Positions 24,848-33,964 of a stretch of DNA of 64,000 nucleotides are shown one piece after another. Source of the DNA: Actinokineospora iranica (GTDB taxonomy: Bacteria > Actinomycetota > Actinomycetes > Mycobacteriales > Pseudonocardiaceae); the NCBI RefSeq assembly GCF_900101685.1, contig NZ_FMZZ01000015.1, forward strand, positions 62,001 to 126,000. The letters are read 5' to 3'. The notes beneath the pieces were generated by a model. It saw only the letters and a list, made by a program, of their open reading frames with translations, did not search any database and was not told the DNA's origin. A program made the position numbers and the translations under genes. Position 1 is the first letter of the stretch. Each line of letters begins with the position of its first letter.

Positions 24848-26107
24848 TCAGACCGTGACCGGTTCCCGTTGTCGCACAGTGGAAAGCACCAGCAGGGCCG
24901 CGCCCGCCAGCAGCAGCACCGCCGACACGCCCTGACCGGCGGGGCCGACGACGTTGTCCAGGTCCAGCGCGCCGTCCGGGCCCGACCGGACGAAGCCGAG
25001 CGCGTGGGACACGCCCACGGCCGCGGTGGTGGCCAGCGCGCCGAGCGAGGGCAGGTCGGGGAACGCGGTCGCCGACACCGCGCCGACCGCCGCGACGGCG
25101 GCGGTGGCCAGGCCGAGGAAGATCCAGGCCAGCGGCACGCCGAAGTCCTTGCCGCCGATCTGGGAGGCCATCGCGGCGACCGGCAGCGCGGCGACGGCGA
25201 CGACCGGCGGCGCCGCCCAGGCCACCCGGGTGGCGGCGACCGCGCCTGCCAGGACGCCCGCGAGCGCGATCGGCCACGCGTACCAGACCTCGCCGGTGGC
25301 CGTGGAGTGCAGCAGCACCAGCATCGGCACCGGCGCGGCGAGGACGGCGCCGAGCGCGCCGACGAACGCCCAGTCGCGCCCGCCCCCGGCGATCGCCGCC
25401 GCGGCGAGCAGCACCCCGACCACACCGCCGACCTCCGTGCCGAGGATTTCCGCGCCGCGCAACGCGACCACAGCGGTCGGCACGGCCGTGAGCAGCACGA
25501 TGACCGCGGCGACAGGCCGGGTCCTGCCCCAGGTCGCGCCCCCGCCCGCGCGCAGCGCGGCGCCGACCGTCACCAGCGCCATCCCGACCGCGGGCACAGC
25601 CGGGTCCACCCCGCGCAGGATTCCGGTGACCGACACGCCGAAGTAGCCCGCGCAGGCCGCGACCCCGGCCAGCACCGCGTAGCGGGGCCGCTCGGACATC
25701 AGCCGCTGCACCGCGCCGAGGACCCCGACGAGCAGCACCCCCGCCGCGGCCGCGAGCACGCACGCCCACCCCGCCGACATGGCCAACTCCCCGGACGGCG
25801 TCGCGCCCCGCAGCCGCACGGACAACCCGCCGCTGGGCGGCGCGTCGACGGCCAGCGCGACCGCGACCCCGACCGCCCCGGCGACGAGCGCCCACCGCCA
25901 CCACCGCGCCAACACGACGGCGACAGCGGTCGCGACCGCCCCGCTCACCGCGACCGCAAGCTGCGCCCCCACCGCGTGCGGCGAGTCGATTCCGGTCCAC
26001 AACAGGAAGTCCACCGACTGCGGCGCCCCGGCCAGCCCGAGCAGCACCACTCCCGCCACGGCGGCGGCGACCGCCCACACGACCACACGGTCCCCGGGTT
26101 TCGACAT
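24848..26107 (-). CDS. Multi-pass membrane protein of unknown function
   Basis: A 419-residue protein made almost entirely of Ala/Val/Leu/Gly-rich helices; I count about 13 membrane segments beginning at residue 8. Loops are short and contain few charged residues, and no transporter or enzyme signature is visible. ATG 26105-26107 (MSKPGDR) is preferred over an upstream TTG. It lies between the pseudogene and the HEAT-like repeat gene on the same strand. It could be a structural or export-related membrane protein, but nothing in the sequence decides this. Confidence 0.7.
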   Translation of the reverse strand: MSKPGDRVVVWAVAAAVAGVVLLGLAGAPQSVDFLLWTGIDSPHAVGAQLAVAVSGAVATAVAVVLARWWRWALVAGAVGVAVALAVDAPPSGGLSVRLRGATPSGELAMSAGWACVLAAAAGVLLVGVLGAVQRLMSERPRYAVLAGVAACAGYFGVSVTGILRGVDPAVPAVGMALVTVGAALRAGGGATWGRTRPVAAVIVLLTAVPTAVVALRGAEILGTEVGGVVGVLLAAAAIAGGGRDWAFVGALGAVLAAPVPMLVLLHSTATGEVWYAWPIALAGVLAGAVAATRVAWAAPPVVAVAALPVAAMASQIGGKDFGVPLAWIFLGLATAAVAAVGAVSATAFPDLPSLGALATTAAVGVSHALGFVRSGPDGALDLDNVVGPAGQGVSAVLLLAGAALLVLSTVRQREPVTV

Positions 26108-26192
26108 GCCCAAGAAGCTAGGGCATGTCCCGCGTCTTTCACCCGCGAACCCGCGACCTGGCTCACACGGTCACCATGGGTGATCACGCCGG

Positions 26193-27716
26193 TCAAGATT
26201 CCGCGGGCAGTCCGCAGTGGAAGCGCAGCGTCCTGAGCCGGGCCGGGCCGATGACCGGCGCCGCGGCGGGCACCAGGGCCGACAGCTCCGCGACCTGGGC
26301 CTCGGTGGGGCGGGAGTAGGCGGTGGCGGCCTCGCGGTCCAGCCAGGTGTGGAGGTCGGCGCGGGCGCGGCCGCGCAGGGACGGGTCCGGGTCGCCCAGC
26401 AGGTGGAGGGTGGTGGCCAGGCGCGTCCAGGCGCCGCCCGCGCGGAACAGGTGGTAGGCGGCCGTGCGGACGTGTGGCGCGGGGTGGTCCATGAGCCGTT
26501 GGAGCGCGGTCCGGTCCAGCGGCTGGCCGCTCAGGGACGCGACCACCTGGCGGGTCACCGGCGGTGACGGGTCGGTGAGCAGCGGCCAGAGCAGGGGCAC
26601 GGGCGTCACGCCGCGGGCGCGGAGGGCGCGCACGGCCTCGGCGCGGCCGCGGGGCAGCGGGTGCGCCAGCAGCGGCGGCAGCAGGTCTGGGTCCCCGCCG
26701 GTCTCGCCGAAGCCCGCGATGGCGCCGGGGCTGACGGGCCACTGGCCCACGAGCGCGCGGTAGTGCGGCGACGGGTCGGCGCCCGCGCGCCGCAGGGCCG
26801 CCTGGGCGCTCGCGCGGACGATGCCGCTGCGGTCCGGAAGCGCGGCGACGGCGGGCGCGAGGTCGCCCGCGTCCGCGAGGGCGCGCACGGCCTCGGCCCG
26901 GACGGGGGCCGCGCCGCCGGTTAGCAGGCTGCGGGGGACTGTGGTGTCGCCGGTCGCGCGCGCGATCCGCAGCGCCGTGTCGGCGCAGAGCACGCGCGTC
27001 GGCAAGTCGGGGTCCGTCTTGGCGGCGCGCATGAGCTTGGCGAGGTCGAGCCTGTCGACGCCGAGCATGGTGGCGACGCGACGGGTGCGCCCGTCCGGTG
27101 CGCCGATCGCGGCCGTGAACACGCTGGGCGGCCCGTCGCGGAGCAGGTCCCGCAGCACGCGGTCGAGCCACGCGCCCCGTTCGCGGTTCGCCAGGGCGAA
27201 GGCCACCGGGGCGGCGGCGCGCAGCGCGGCGGCCGGGTCGTCCCGCAGCCGCCGCTGGCATTCCTGGCGAGCGCGGTCGCGGACCTGGGGCACGCGGTCG
27301 GCGGCACGCAGGGCGAGAACGGGTGACGCGACCTTGTGCGCCACCGGGGCGAGCCTGATCACGGCCGCCTCCCGGATATACCCATCCGAGTGACCGGCGG
27401 CGAGGACGAGGTTCAGCGGGTCGAGGTCGCCAGCCAGGAGACCGGTGATCATCCGCTCGTGCCACCAGACCGTCCGCCACCACCCGTGGCGCGCGTGCTG
27501 GTCGAGCGCGAGCCAGACCTCGACGGCCGCGTCCGCCAGCCACGCCGCCATCGTCGGCGGCTGGGGAGCCGCGCCCGCCGCGAGCAGCAGCTTCGCGACC
27601 TCGGTGAGGGCGCCTCCCGCGTCCCGCGGACGTTCCCCAAGCCGATACAGCGGCCATTCAGGCTTGCCGGAGCGGGCTCGCAGGCGGGCGGTCAGCCGAG
27701 GATCGAGGTCGTCCAC
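26193..27716 (-). CDS. HEAT/PBS-like repeat protein
   Basis: A 507-residue, Ala/Arg/Leu-rich, all-helical protein. Repeats of about 30-38 residues with the pattern ..(P/S)..VR..A...L...G are seen throughout, for example VRAEAVRALADAGDL, RGRAEAVRALRARGV and APHVRTAAYHLFRAG. This is typical of HEAT or PBS-lyase-like solenoids that bind proteins. There is no catalytic motif. GTG 27716 is chosen for a GGAGGA site just upstream; the reading beyond it has no support. The role is unknown. Confidence 0.75.
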   Translation of the reverse strand: MDDLDPRLTARLRARSGKPEWPLYRLGERPRDAGGALTEVAKLLLAAGAAPQPPTMAAWLADAAVEVWLALDQHARHGWWRTVWWHERMITGLLAGDLDPLNLVLAAGHSDGYIREAAVIRLAPVAHKVASPVLALRAADRVPQVRDRARQECQRRLRDDPAAALRAAAPVAFALANRERGAWLDRVLRDLLRDGPPSVFTAAIGAPDGRTRRVATMLGVDRLDLAKLMRAAKTDPDLPTRVLCADTALRIARATGDTTVPRSLLTGGAAPVRAEAVRALADAGDLAPAVAALPDRSGIVRASAQAALRRAGADPSPHYRALVGQWPVSPGAIAGFGETGGDPDLLPPLLAHPLPRGRAEAVRALRARGVTPVPLLWPLLTDPSPPVTRQVVASLSGQPLDRTALQRLMDHPAPHVRTAAYHLFRAGGAWTRLATTLHLLGDPDPSLRGRARADLHTWLDREAATAYSRPTEAQVAELSALVPAAAPVIGPARLRTLRFHCGLPAES

Positions 27717-27779
27717 GGGGTCCTCCTTGCGCGCGGCGAGACCCGGTGATCTTGCCGCACGCGCCCACCCCGGCACTCG

Positions 27780-28028
27780 CTATTTCGGCTGGCGCAATGG
27801 CGGCTTGTCGGCGGGTGGATGGGCGTGCGGGTCGTGCGCCCACAACCACAGCAGCTGCATACCGGGAACGGTCACTTCCATCGCCGTGCCGTCCCGCCGG
27901 GACCGGATGTAGCCGTGGGCCGAGAGGCTCCGCAGCCAGCGAGCGGTCACCGAGGGCGCACCCGCCGCGCTGCGGCCCTGGGCCGTCGCGCGGAGCACGC
28001 CAAACGCGACGGGGTCGAAGTCGAGCAT
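27780..28028 (-). CDS. Small winged-helix-like protein, possible regulator of the P450 gene
   Basis: An 82-residue protein. ATG 28028 has a near-perfect AGGAGGTGG site 7-8 nt upstream; a longer reading is possible but lacks one. The middle (SVTARWLRSLSAHGYIRSRR, about 24-43, then TAMEVTVPG) looks like a recognition helix and wing: helix, helix, GYI.S.R turn, strand. It may be a DNA-binding protein. It diverges from the P450 gene, and the spacer holds the dyad at 28160-28173. The regulator role is inference. Confidence 0.6.
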   Translation of the reverse strand: MLDFDPVAFGVLRATAQGRSAAGAPSVTARWLRSLSAHGYIRSRRDGTAMEVTVPGMQLLWLWAHDPHAHPPADKPPLRQPK

Positions 28029-28159
28029 TTCCGCCACCTCCTGATGATCTGGGACTACCCGGGAATCGCCGCCGGACACCTCCGGACGGGTGATCTCGGC
28101 GAAAGATCGGCGACCACACGATCGAGCGACGCAACGGTTGGCCGACAGCGGTCTTGGGT

Positions 28160-28173
28160 AACCCGACCGGGTT
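28160..28173. promoter_or_regulatory. AACCCG-AC-CGGGTT dyad upstream of the P450 gene
   Basis: A perfect 6-bp dyad with a 2-nt centre, ending 38 bp before the P450 start codon and 131 bp from the divergent winged-helix gene. It is a fair candidate operator for that regulator. A similar AACCCG..CGGGTT hairpin occurs at 51470-51484 in a terminator-like place, so the motif may be common by composition. Confidence 0.35.
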
Positions 28174-28210
28174 GTTCACCGGAGACCGTCCTGAAAGGAG
28201 TGCGCTGACG

Positions 28211-29536
28211 ATGACGCGGCTTGCGGCGGCTCGGAAGGTGGTCGAGATATCCCGTGCGGACACCCTGCGGCTCGTGGGCCGGGTGGGGCTTCCCTTGGTC
28301 GCGAAAGGACTGATCGTCCGGAGACCGCGCACGGTGGGCCTGCTCGCCCGGCTGGGCACCGACCAGTGGCTTGTGACCGAGCTGCGGCGGCTGCGCGAGC
28401 GCTACGGCCCGGCGCTGCTGGTCCTGCGCCTGCCCCGGCGCACCGTGGCCATCCCGCTCGACGGGCACGACGTGGAGCGGGTCCTGCGGGACACCCCGGC
28501 CACGTTCAGCCCGGCGAGCCGGGAGAAGGAAGGGGCGCTCAGCCACTTCCAGCCGCACGGGGTGCTGATCTCCGAGGGCGACGACCGGGTGGACCGGCGC
28601 CGGTTCACCGAGCGGGTGCTCGACACGCCGCACGAGCTGCACCGGCTCGCGTATCCGATGAACGCGGTGATCCGGCAGGAGTGCGCGCGGCTGCTCGCCG
28701 ACCGCACCGAGCTGGCCTGGCCGGAGTTCGCCGACGCCTGGTGGCGGATCGTGCGCCGGATCGTGCTCGGCGACGGCGCGCGCGACGACCAGGAGCTGAT
28801 CTCGCTGCTGCACGCTCTGCGCTCGGACGGCAACTGGTCCTACCTGCGGCCCACCCGCAACCGGGTGCGCGTCCGGTTCCAGCGGCGGCTGCGCGCCCAC
28901 CTCGACCGCACCGAGCCGGGCAGCCTCGCGGGTCTGGTGGCCTCGGTCTGCGCGCCGAGGACGGACCCGCTGAGCCAGGTGGCGCACTGGCTGTTCGCCT
29001 TCGACGCGGCGGGCATGACCGCGGCCAGGACAGTGGCCCTGCTCGCCACCCACCCCGACGTCCTGCGCCGGGTCCGCGACGAACACGCCCACGGCGAGCC
29101 GGACGAGCCCCAGCCGCTGCGGGTCACCAGGGCGGCGGTGCTGGAGACCCTGCGCCTGTGGCCGACCACCCCCGCCATCCTGCGCGACTCGACCGTCGAC
29201 ACCGACTGGTCGGCCACTCCCCTGCCGCGCGGGACCACGTTCGTGGTGCTGGCCCCGTACTTCCACCGCGACGAACAGACCCTGGACTACGCCAACACCT
29301 TCACCCCCGACGCCTGGCTGGACGGCCGGGCCGCGAGCACGCCGACGCTCCTGCCGTTCAGCGCGGGCCCCGCGACCTGCCCGGGGCGCAACCTGGTGCT
29401 GCACGTGATCGCCACGACCGTGGCCACCATGGTGGCGGACACCGGTTTCACGGTCGTCTCGCGTCAGCGCCTCACCCCCCTGCCCGCCACCCTCGACCCG
29501 TTCCACCTGCGGTTCACGACAACCCCGCACCGCTAA
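28211..29536 (+). CDS. Cytochrome P450
   Basis: A 441-residue P450 with the K-helix ETLRLWP (ExxR) and the heme loop FSAGPATCPGRN, the thiolate ligand being Cys390. The I-helix reads FAFDAAGMTAART, so the usual acid-threonine pair (AGxDT) is missing; oxygen activation may rely on substrate groups, as in some actinobacterial P450 clades. There is no ferredoxin or reductase gene beside it. ATG 28211 follows a GAAAGGAG site; the start at 28154 is less likely. Its 3' end overlaps the MFS gene on the other strand by 23 bp. The substrate is unknown. Confidence 0.9.
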   Translation: MTRLAAARKVVEISRADTLRLVGRVGLPLVAKGLIVRRPRTVGLLARLGTDQWLVTELRRLRERYGPALLVLRLPRRTVAIPLDGHDVERVLRDTPATFSPASREKEGALSHFQPHGVLISEGDDRVDRRRFTERVLDTPHELHRLAYPMNAVIRQECARLLADRTELAWPEFADAWWRIVRRIVLGDGARDDQELISLLHALRSDGNWSYLRPTRNRVRVRFQRRLRAHLDRTEPGSLAGLVASVCAPRTDPLSQVAHWLFAFDAAGMTAARTVALLATHPDVLRRVRDEHAHGEPDEPQPLRVTRAAVLETLRLWPTTPAILRDSTVDTDWSATPLPRGTTFVVLAPYFHRDEQTLDYANTFTPDAWLDGRAASTPTLLPFSAGPATCPGRNLVLHVIATTVATMVADTGFTVVSRQRLTPLPATLDPFHLRFTTTPHR

Positions 29537-30743
29537 GCGACTCGTGCCGCGCACGCGGAAGCAGCAACGGGGTCGCCAACAGCAGCAGCCCCGCGACCGC
29601 GACCGCCACCCGGACGCTCGTGACCGTCGCCAGCACTCCCCACAGGGCGGTCAACCCGGCGATGGTGGCTTTGCTGGTGATCGACCACGCGGACAACGTG
29701 CGAACGACCCGGTCGTCGGGGATCTGATCAAGCCGGTAGGTGGCGAACACCGGGTTGAACACCCCGATGCACGCGATCATGCAGAACTGAACCGCCAGGA
29801 CGAGCGCCAGCCCCGCGCCCCCGGGCCCGACAAAGGCCAGCCCCAGCGGCCAGCACGCGCGCAGCGCCCCAGCCGTGACCATGACGCGGTGCCGTCCGAA
29901 CCGCGCCACCAGCCCCGGAGCCAGCCGCGCGCCAAGGAGACCACCAACGCAGGGCAGCCCAAACGCCAGTCCGTACTGCCATGGTGTGAACCCCAACTGG
30001 CCGAGCATGAGAACAGCCAGTAGCGGCGCCGAGGCCATGATCAGCCCATTGACCAGGATCGTGTTGCAGAACAACACCCGCAGCGTCGAATGGCCCAGAA
30101 TGTGCCGCCACCCCACAGCCAAATCCCCCAGCCGCGGCCGCGTCCCCGCACCACGCGCGGGCCGCGCCTCCCCACCCCCGATCGCCCGAATCCCCACCGC
30201 CGAGAGCAGATAACTCACCGCGTTGACCACCACAACCATGATCGGCCCGAACAAACCGACCGCAACCCCGCCAAGCGGCGGCCCCAGCGCGGTGGCGGTC
30301 CAGTTGGTCGACTCAAGCCGCCCATTGGCGACCAACAAATCCCCAGGCGCCACCAACCCCTTCAAACACGCCCCACTGGCCGCCATGAACGCGATGTCGG
30401 CCACCGCGACCACAACCGAGACAACCAGCAACTGCCCAAACCCAAGCCACCCAAACCCGAACGCCACCGGAACACTGACCACCGCCACGAACCGCACCAG
30501 ATCCATGGCGATCATCACCGCCCTCTTCCGGCGAAACTCCACCCACGGCCCGATCGGCACCGCGACAACCGCCCCCACCGCGAGCCCCACGGCCGCCAGC
30601 GCCGACACCGCCCCAGGCCCGACATCCAGCACAAGAATCGCAATCAACGCAAACGCGTCAAAAGCCAGACGCGTCCCGAACACACTCAACGCATACGAGG
30701 TCCACAACCACCCGAACCCCCGCCCCAACGACCGACCACCCAT
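29514..30743 (-). CDS. MFS transporter (MFS_3 / exporter type)
   Basis: A 409-residue major facilitator with about 12 membrane helices. The cytoplasmic loop between helices 2 and 3 (PIGPWVEFRRKRAVMI, about 83-98) and its counterpart in the second half (GLLGARLAPGLVARFGRHRVM) fit MFS_3 exporters. The start ATG 30743 (MGGRSLGRGF) is chosen because it begins just before helix 1; the longer reading adds a Cys/Trp-rich tail that looks non-coding. It converges with the P450 gene with overlapping ends. Export of a P450 product is possible but unproven. Confidence 0.85.
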   Translation of the reverse strand: MGGRSLGRGFGWLWTSYALSVFGTRLAFDAFALIAILVLDVGPGAVSALAAVGLAVGAVVAVPIGPWVEFRRKRAVMIAMDLVRFVAVVSVPVAFGFGWLGFGQLLVVSVVVAVADIAFMAASGACLKGLVAPGDLLVANGRLESTNWTATALGPPLGGVAVGLFGPIMVVVVNAVSYLLSAVGIRAIGGGEARPARGAGTRPRLGDLAVGWRHILGHSTLRVLFCNTILVNGLIMASAPLLAVLMLGQLGFTPWQYGLAFGLPCVGGLLGARLAPGLVARFGRHRVMVTAGALRACWPLGLAFVGPGGAGLALVLAVQFCMIACIGVFNPVFATYRLDQIPDDRVVRTLSAWSITSKATIAGLTALWGVLATVTSVRVAVAVAGLLLLATPLLLPRARHESLSGAGLS

Positions 30744-30904
30744 CCCCCGCCGCCCCCAGTCGCTTCCTCGACACCACCAAGATCGAAGCGAGCACGGCAC
30801 AGGCAAGTCAACTCACGAACCACAACCCGCGTTTCGCGGTACCAGGCACCTCCGGCAGTTCACGGCAACAACCAGCGGCAGCCAGCCAAGCCCCACCTAC
30901 CCAC

Positions 30905-31053
30905 CTGCTGCACCCAACCTGCCAGGTGTTCGCTGGGGCGAACCAACACACCCCGAGCGCCTGCCAGGCCGCACCGACGCCCGCCTAGTACTCAATGGGC
31001 GCGGGACAGCACACCCGCCCTCCTGCCAGGCCGCACCGGCACTCGCCAAGTGT
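30905..31053. repeat. Degenerate ~62-bp direct repeats flanking palindrome B
   Basis: Read on the minus strand, two full units and part of a third follow the palindrome. They begin CACTTGGCGAG, TACTAGGCGGG and CACCTGGCAGG and carry the same GGCAGGAGGGCGGGTGT-type core as the units at 14.57 kb. They lie on the GGGGGTG-arm side of the palindrome, as in copy A, but on the opposite strand. The rest of the 30744-31231 gap holds no gene. Confidence 0.75.
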
Positions 31054-31197
31054 TCGATGGGGTGGAGTGGTTTCTTCGGGGGTGAAGGAAGATCCCTGAA
31101 CTCGCCGTGGTCGTGGGGCCGAAGGCTCCCCACCCGTCTTTCCCGCGATGGGATCTTCCTTCGTAGGGGCCCCGAAGAAACCACTCCACCCCATCGA
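31054..31197. repeat. Composite palindromic element, copy B (inverted relative to A)
   Basis: A 144-bp palindrome whose left arm (TCGATGGGGTGGAGTGG...) and right arm (...CCACTCCACCCCATCGA) match copy A. The asymmetric insert GGGGCCCCTACG is in the right arm here and in the left arm of A, so B is inverted. At the inner end of the arms GATCCC (31091-31096) pairs with GGGATC (31150-31155), while A has GATCGCC with GGCGATC: a compensatory difference that keeps the stem. It lies between two genes read in the same direction, so convergent termination cannot be its only role. Confidence 0.85.
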
Positions 31198-31231
31198 GCA
31201 ACCCCACACAGCCGGCCAGCCCCCACGAACC

Positions 31232-32668
31232 CTAAGCAGTAGTCCGAATACGATCAATCACAGCCGAAGTGGAATGATCAGCGAGGTAGTCCAGAATACG
31301 AACCTCCCCACCGACCTCCCGCACAACCTCACTCTCAGCCAACATGTCCGGCGAGTAATCCCCACCCTTCACATAGAGATCAGGCCGAACAGCCCGAATA
31401 AGATCCACCGCAGTATCCTCGTCAAACACAACCAAATAGTCCACACAGGACAACCCACCGAGCACCGCCACCCGATCAGCCACCGGGTTCACCGGCCGCC
31501 CCGGCCCCTTGAGCCGAGCCACCCCTCGATCCGAGTTGACCGCCACAATCAGCACATCCCCCAACCGCTTAGCCTGGTCGAGATACGCGACATGCCCCCG
31601 GTGCAGAACGTCGAAGCACCCATTGGTGAATACGATCCGACGACCGGCGGCGCGGTGCTCAGCCACCAGCCGCACCAACTCGTCCACGCTCACCGCTGCG
31701 GACGGCCCGCCGTCCAGCCGTTCCACCAGTTCGGCCCGCGAGCAGACAGCGGTCCCCGGGCGGTGGACCACAATGTCAGCGGCGGCCTGTGCCATCTCCA
31801 CGGCGGCGGCGAGCGGCGCCCCCTGGGCGGCCGCGACCGTCAACGCGGCCACGAACGTGTCTCCCGCGCCCGCGGTGAAGTTGTCCGGAGCCGGGTGGGC
31901 GTGCGTGCGGTGCATCGGCGCGTCACCATCGAAGAGGACAGCGCCGTCCCGATCGAGGGTGACCACCACCGCCGCCGCCCCGGAAGCGCCCCGCAGCGCG
32001 GCCCGGTGGCCGTCCAGGTCGCCCCGGTCCAGCGCGGGCACGTCGATCAACCGGGCGGCCTCGGCGGCGTTCGGCGTCACCACGTCGGGCCGCAGCTCCC
32101 GCCAGCGCCCCGCCTCATGCGCGTCCACGACCACCAGCGGGACGCGGTCACGCAGCCGGACAAGCTCACGGCGCACCGGTTCCGCCAGAACACCTGTGCC
32201 GTAGTCGCACACCACAACGGCATCGCACTCGCGGATGGCGAACGCCGCCAGATCAGACAACCGCGCCGCGTCGTCATCAGGCAGGGGACGGCTCTCACCA
32301 TCGTCGAAGCGGAGCATCACCTGGTCACCGGCCACGATGCGCCGCTTCGTGGTGGTCTTCCGCCCGGGAACGCGCAGCACGTGCCGAACGTCGACCCCCG
32401 CCGCGCGCAGGGTGTCGAGAAGCCGCTCACCAGCGTCGTCGTCCCCGACAGCGGTCACCAGGGACGTGCGCGCGCCCAACGCGGCCAGGTTCACCGCTGT
32501 GTTACCCGCCCCACCGGGCACAAACGTCTCAGCCACCACATCCACCACCGGCGCGGGCGCCTCCCGGCACAACCGGTCGCACCGACCGGTCATCCACCCG
32601 TCGAGCAACGCGTCCCCGACGACAACCACCCGCGGCCCGTCCTGCCCACCCGAGATCCAGTGCTCCAT
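31232..32668 (-). CDS. hldE: HldE-type bifunctional heptose kinase/adenylyltransferase, copy 1
   Basis: A 478-residue protein with a PfkB kinase domain (about 12-315) and a nucleotidyltransferase domain (about 345-478). The kinase has PGGAGNTAVNLAALG near 51-65 and the anion-hole/catalytic NFTAGAGDTF near 262. The transferase has the HxGH motif in GCFDVLHRGH and ...SDRGVARLKGPGRP. Together they convert heptose 7-phosphate to the 1,7-bisphosphate and later heptose 1-phosphate to ADP-heptose. ATG 32668 is chosen, but GTG starts up to 32731 are possible. A second copy lies at 41402. The upstream neighbour is the type VII effector gene. Confidence 0.88.
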   Translation of the reverse strand: MEHWISGGQDGPRVVVVGDALLDGWMTGRCDRLCREAPAPVVDVVAETFVPGGAGNTAVNLAALGARTSLVTAVGDDDAGERLLDTLRAAGVDVRHVLRVPGRKTTTKRRIVAGDQVMLRFDDGESRPLPDDDAARLSDLAAFAIRECDAVVVCDYGTGVLAEPVRRELVRLRDRVPLVVVDAHEAGRWRELRPDVVTPNAAEAARLIDVPALDRGDLDGHRAALRGASGAAAVVVTLDRDGAVLFDGDAPMHRTHAHPAPDNFTAGAGDTFVAALTVAAAQGAPLAAAVEMAQAAADIVVHRPGTAVCSRAELVERLDGGPSAAVSVDELVRLVAEHRAAGRRIVFTNGCFDVLHRGHVAYLDQAKRLGDVLIVAVNSDRGVARLKGPGRPVNPVADRVAVLGGLSCVDYLVVFDEDTAVDLIRAVRPDLYVKGGDYSPDMLAESEVVREVGGEVRILDYLADHSTSAVIDRIRTTA

Positions 32669-32758
32669 AGCCGCCGGATACCCGTCCTCCGACCGGGAAA
32701 CCACCCGCGCCCGATGTGTGTGCGCGCGCACGACGGGGTGGCCCGCGCGCCAACGCTC

Positions 32759-33964
32759 TCAGTACTCCTGGTTGCCGCTGCCCGTGCTGCCGGAGCCGCC
32801 GCTGTCGGAGCCAAGTGAGTCGGCGTTGGGGCGCTCCGACGGTTCGTCGTCGGCGCGCCCAACCTGCCCGCGCGGAACCGCGTCGCTGTGCTGGAGGTCG
32901 CCGCCGCGATCGATCACCACCGCGTCGCCTCGGTCGATCGCCTGTTTCACCAGGGCCTTCAGTTGGTCTTCGCCCGCGTCCGGGTGTTGCGCGGCGATCC
33001 GCCGTCCCAGTTCGTTGTTGTAGAGGTCCATCGCCTCTTGGTCCGGTCGGTTGCCGGGCAACCTCTCATGCGCGGTGGTGAAGCGTTCCGCCCAGTCATC
33101 GCCGAACCTCCGGGCCAGCAACGCGTTGGCGTAGGTGTGCCGGAAGGCATCCAGGTGGTTGTCTTGTTGTTCCTTGTCGGGGAACTGTTCGTTGGCCGCG
33201 TCGATCGCCTTCTGCCGAATCTCCTGAACGTCGCGCTGTCCACGGAATCCGATGTCGTCGAGCAGGTCCCGCTCAGTCTTGGTTATCTCCTTGCCGTACT
33301 TGGGAACCGGGAATTTGACGGTGCCGTCCGGGTCCGGTTCCACCTGGTACTTCTGGAGAATCTCCCACGTCGACGGCTTGCGCAGCTGTCCTGGTAGCGC
33401 CATTGGCTCGGTCAGCGCGGTCATGGTGGTGGCGTGCGCGTCCTGCGCCCGGGTGAGCACCGAACCCGCCTGGGACAGCAACGGCCCAGCCAGGTGGGCC
33501 TGGTGAACGAGTCGCACTTCGTCGTCACCCGCCGCCTCCGCGGTGTTCAGGATCTCGGTCAGCGACTGGCGAATCTCTCCGTGCTCCTTCCGCAACTGGC
33601 GCAGTCTGCCTGCCAGAACGCCTACTGCCTCCGCGACGACATCGAACACCTGCTTGCCGAGTTCGAGTTCCGAGCCGTACCAGTTGATGCTCCGCGCAGC
33701 GGCATTCCCTGCCCGCCCGGACCACACCGCGGGAATCCGGGTGCCGCCGACGGTCTTGGCCTGAGCACCGACCTCCTGCACACCGGCGCCCGCGTTCCGG
33801 TATGCCGCGGCCAGATCGTCCAGGCTGTCCGGGTTGCCGGGAACCTCGTCGAACAGTCTGATCGCCGAACGCAGCGTGGCCACCACAGTGGCCGCGCTGA
33901 CCGCTTTCGCCATCGAAGTCAGCTCACCCGCCTTACGGACCAGTTCGCTCGCGGGCACAGCCAT
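32759..33964 (-). CDS. WXG-like/DUF6973 polymorphic-toxin-type type VII effector
   Basis: A 401-residue protein. The first 200 residues are helical, with a WXG100/LXG-like arrangement (a VWSGRAGNAAARSINWYGSE turn near 79-99). The C-terminal domain (about 225-375) matches DUF6973: DNHLDAFRHTYANALLARRF, FTTAHE and EAMDLYNNELGRRIA are hallmark phrases with conserved His, Asp and Asn residues. This domain is found at the ends of secreted polymorphic toxins; its activity is not established. The tail is Ser/Gly-rich. The stop of the EspC-like gene overlaps its start (TAATG). An Imm1-like gene lies two genes upstream. Confidence 0.8.
   Translation of the reverse strand: MAVPASELVRKAGELTSMAKAVSAATVVATLRSAIRLFDEVPGNPDSLDDLAAAYRNAGAGVQEVGAQAKTVGGTRIPAVWSGRAGNAAARSINWYGSELELGKQVFDVVAEAVGVLAGRLRQLRKEHGEIRQSLTEILNTAEAAGDDEVRLVHQAHLAGPLLSQAGSVLTRAQDAHATTMTALTEPMALPGQLRKPSTWEILQKYQVEPDPDGTVKFPVPKYGKEITKTERDLLDDIGFRGQRDVQEIRQKAIDAANEQFPDKEQQDNHLDAFRHTYANALLARRFGDDWAERFTTAHERLPGNRPDQEAMDLYNNELGRRIAAQHPDAGEDQLKALVKQAIDRGDAVVIDRGGDLQHSDAVPRGQVGRADDEPSERPNADSLGSDSGGSGSTGSGNQEY

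Noticed and set aside
24869..26236. Long plus-strand frame opposite the membrane protein
   Set aside because: Composition is Arg/Gln/Gly/His-rich without hydrophobic periodicity. The minus strand encodes a clean multi-pass membrane protein.
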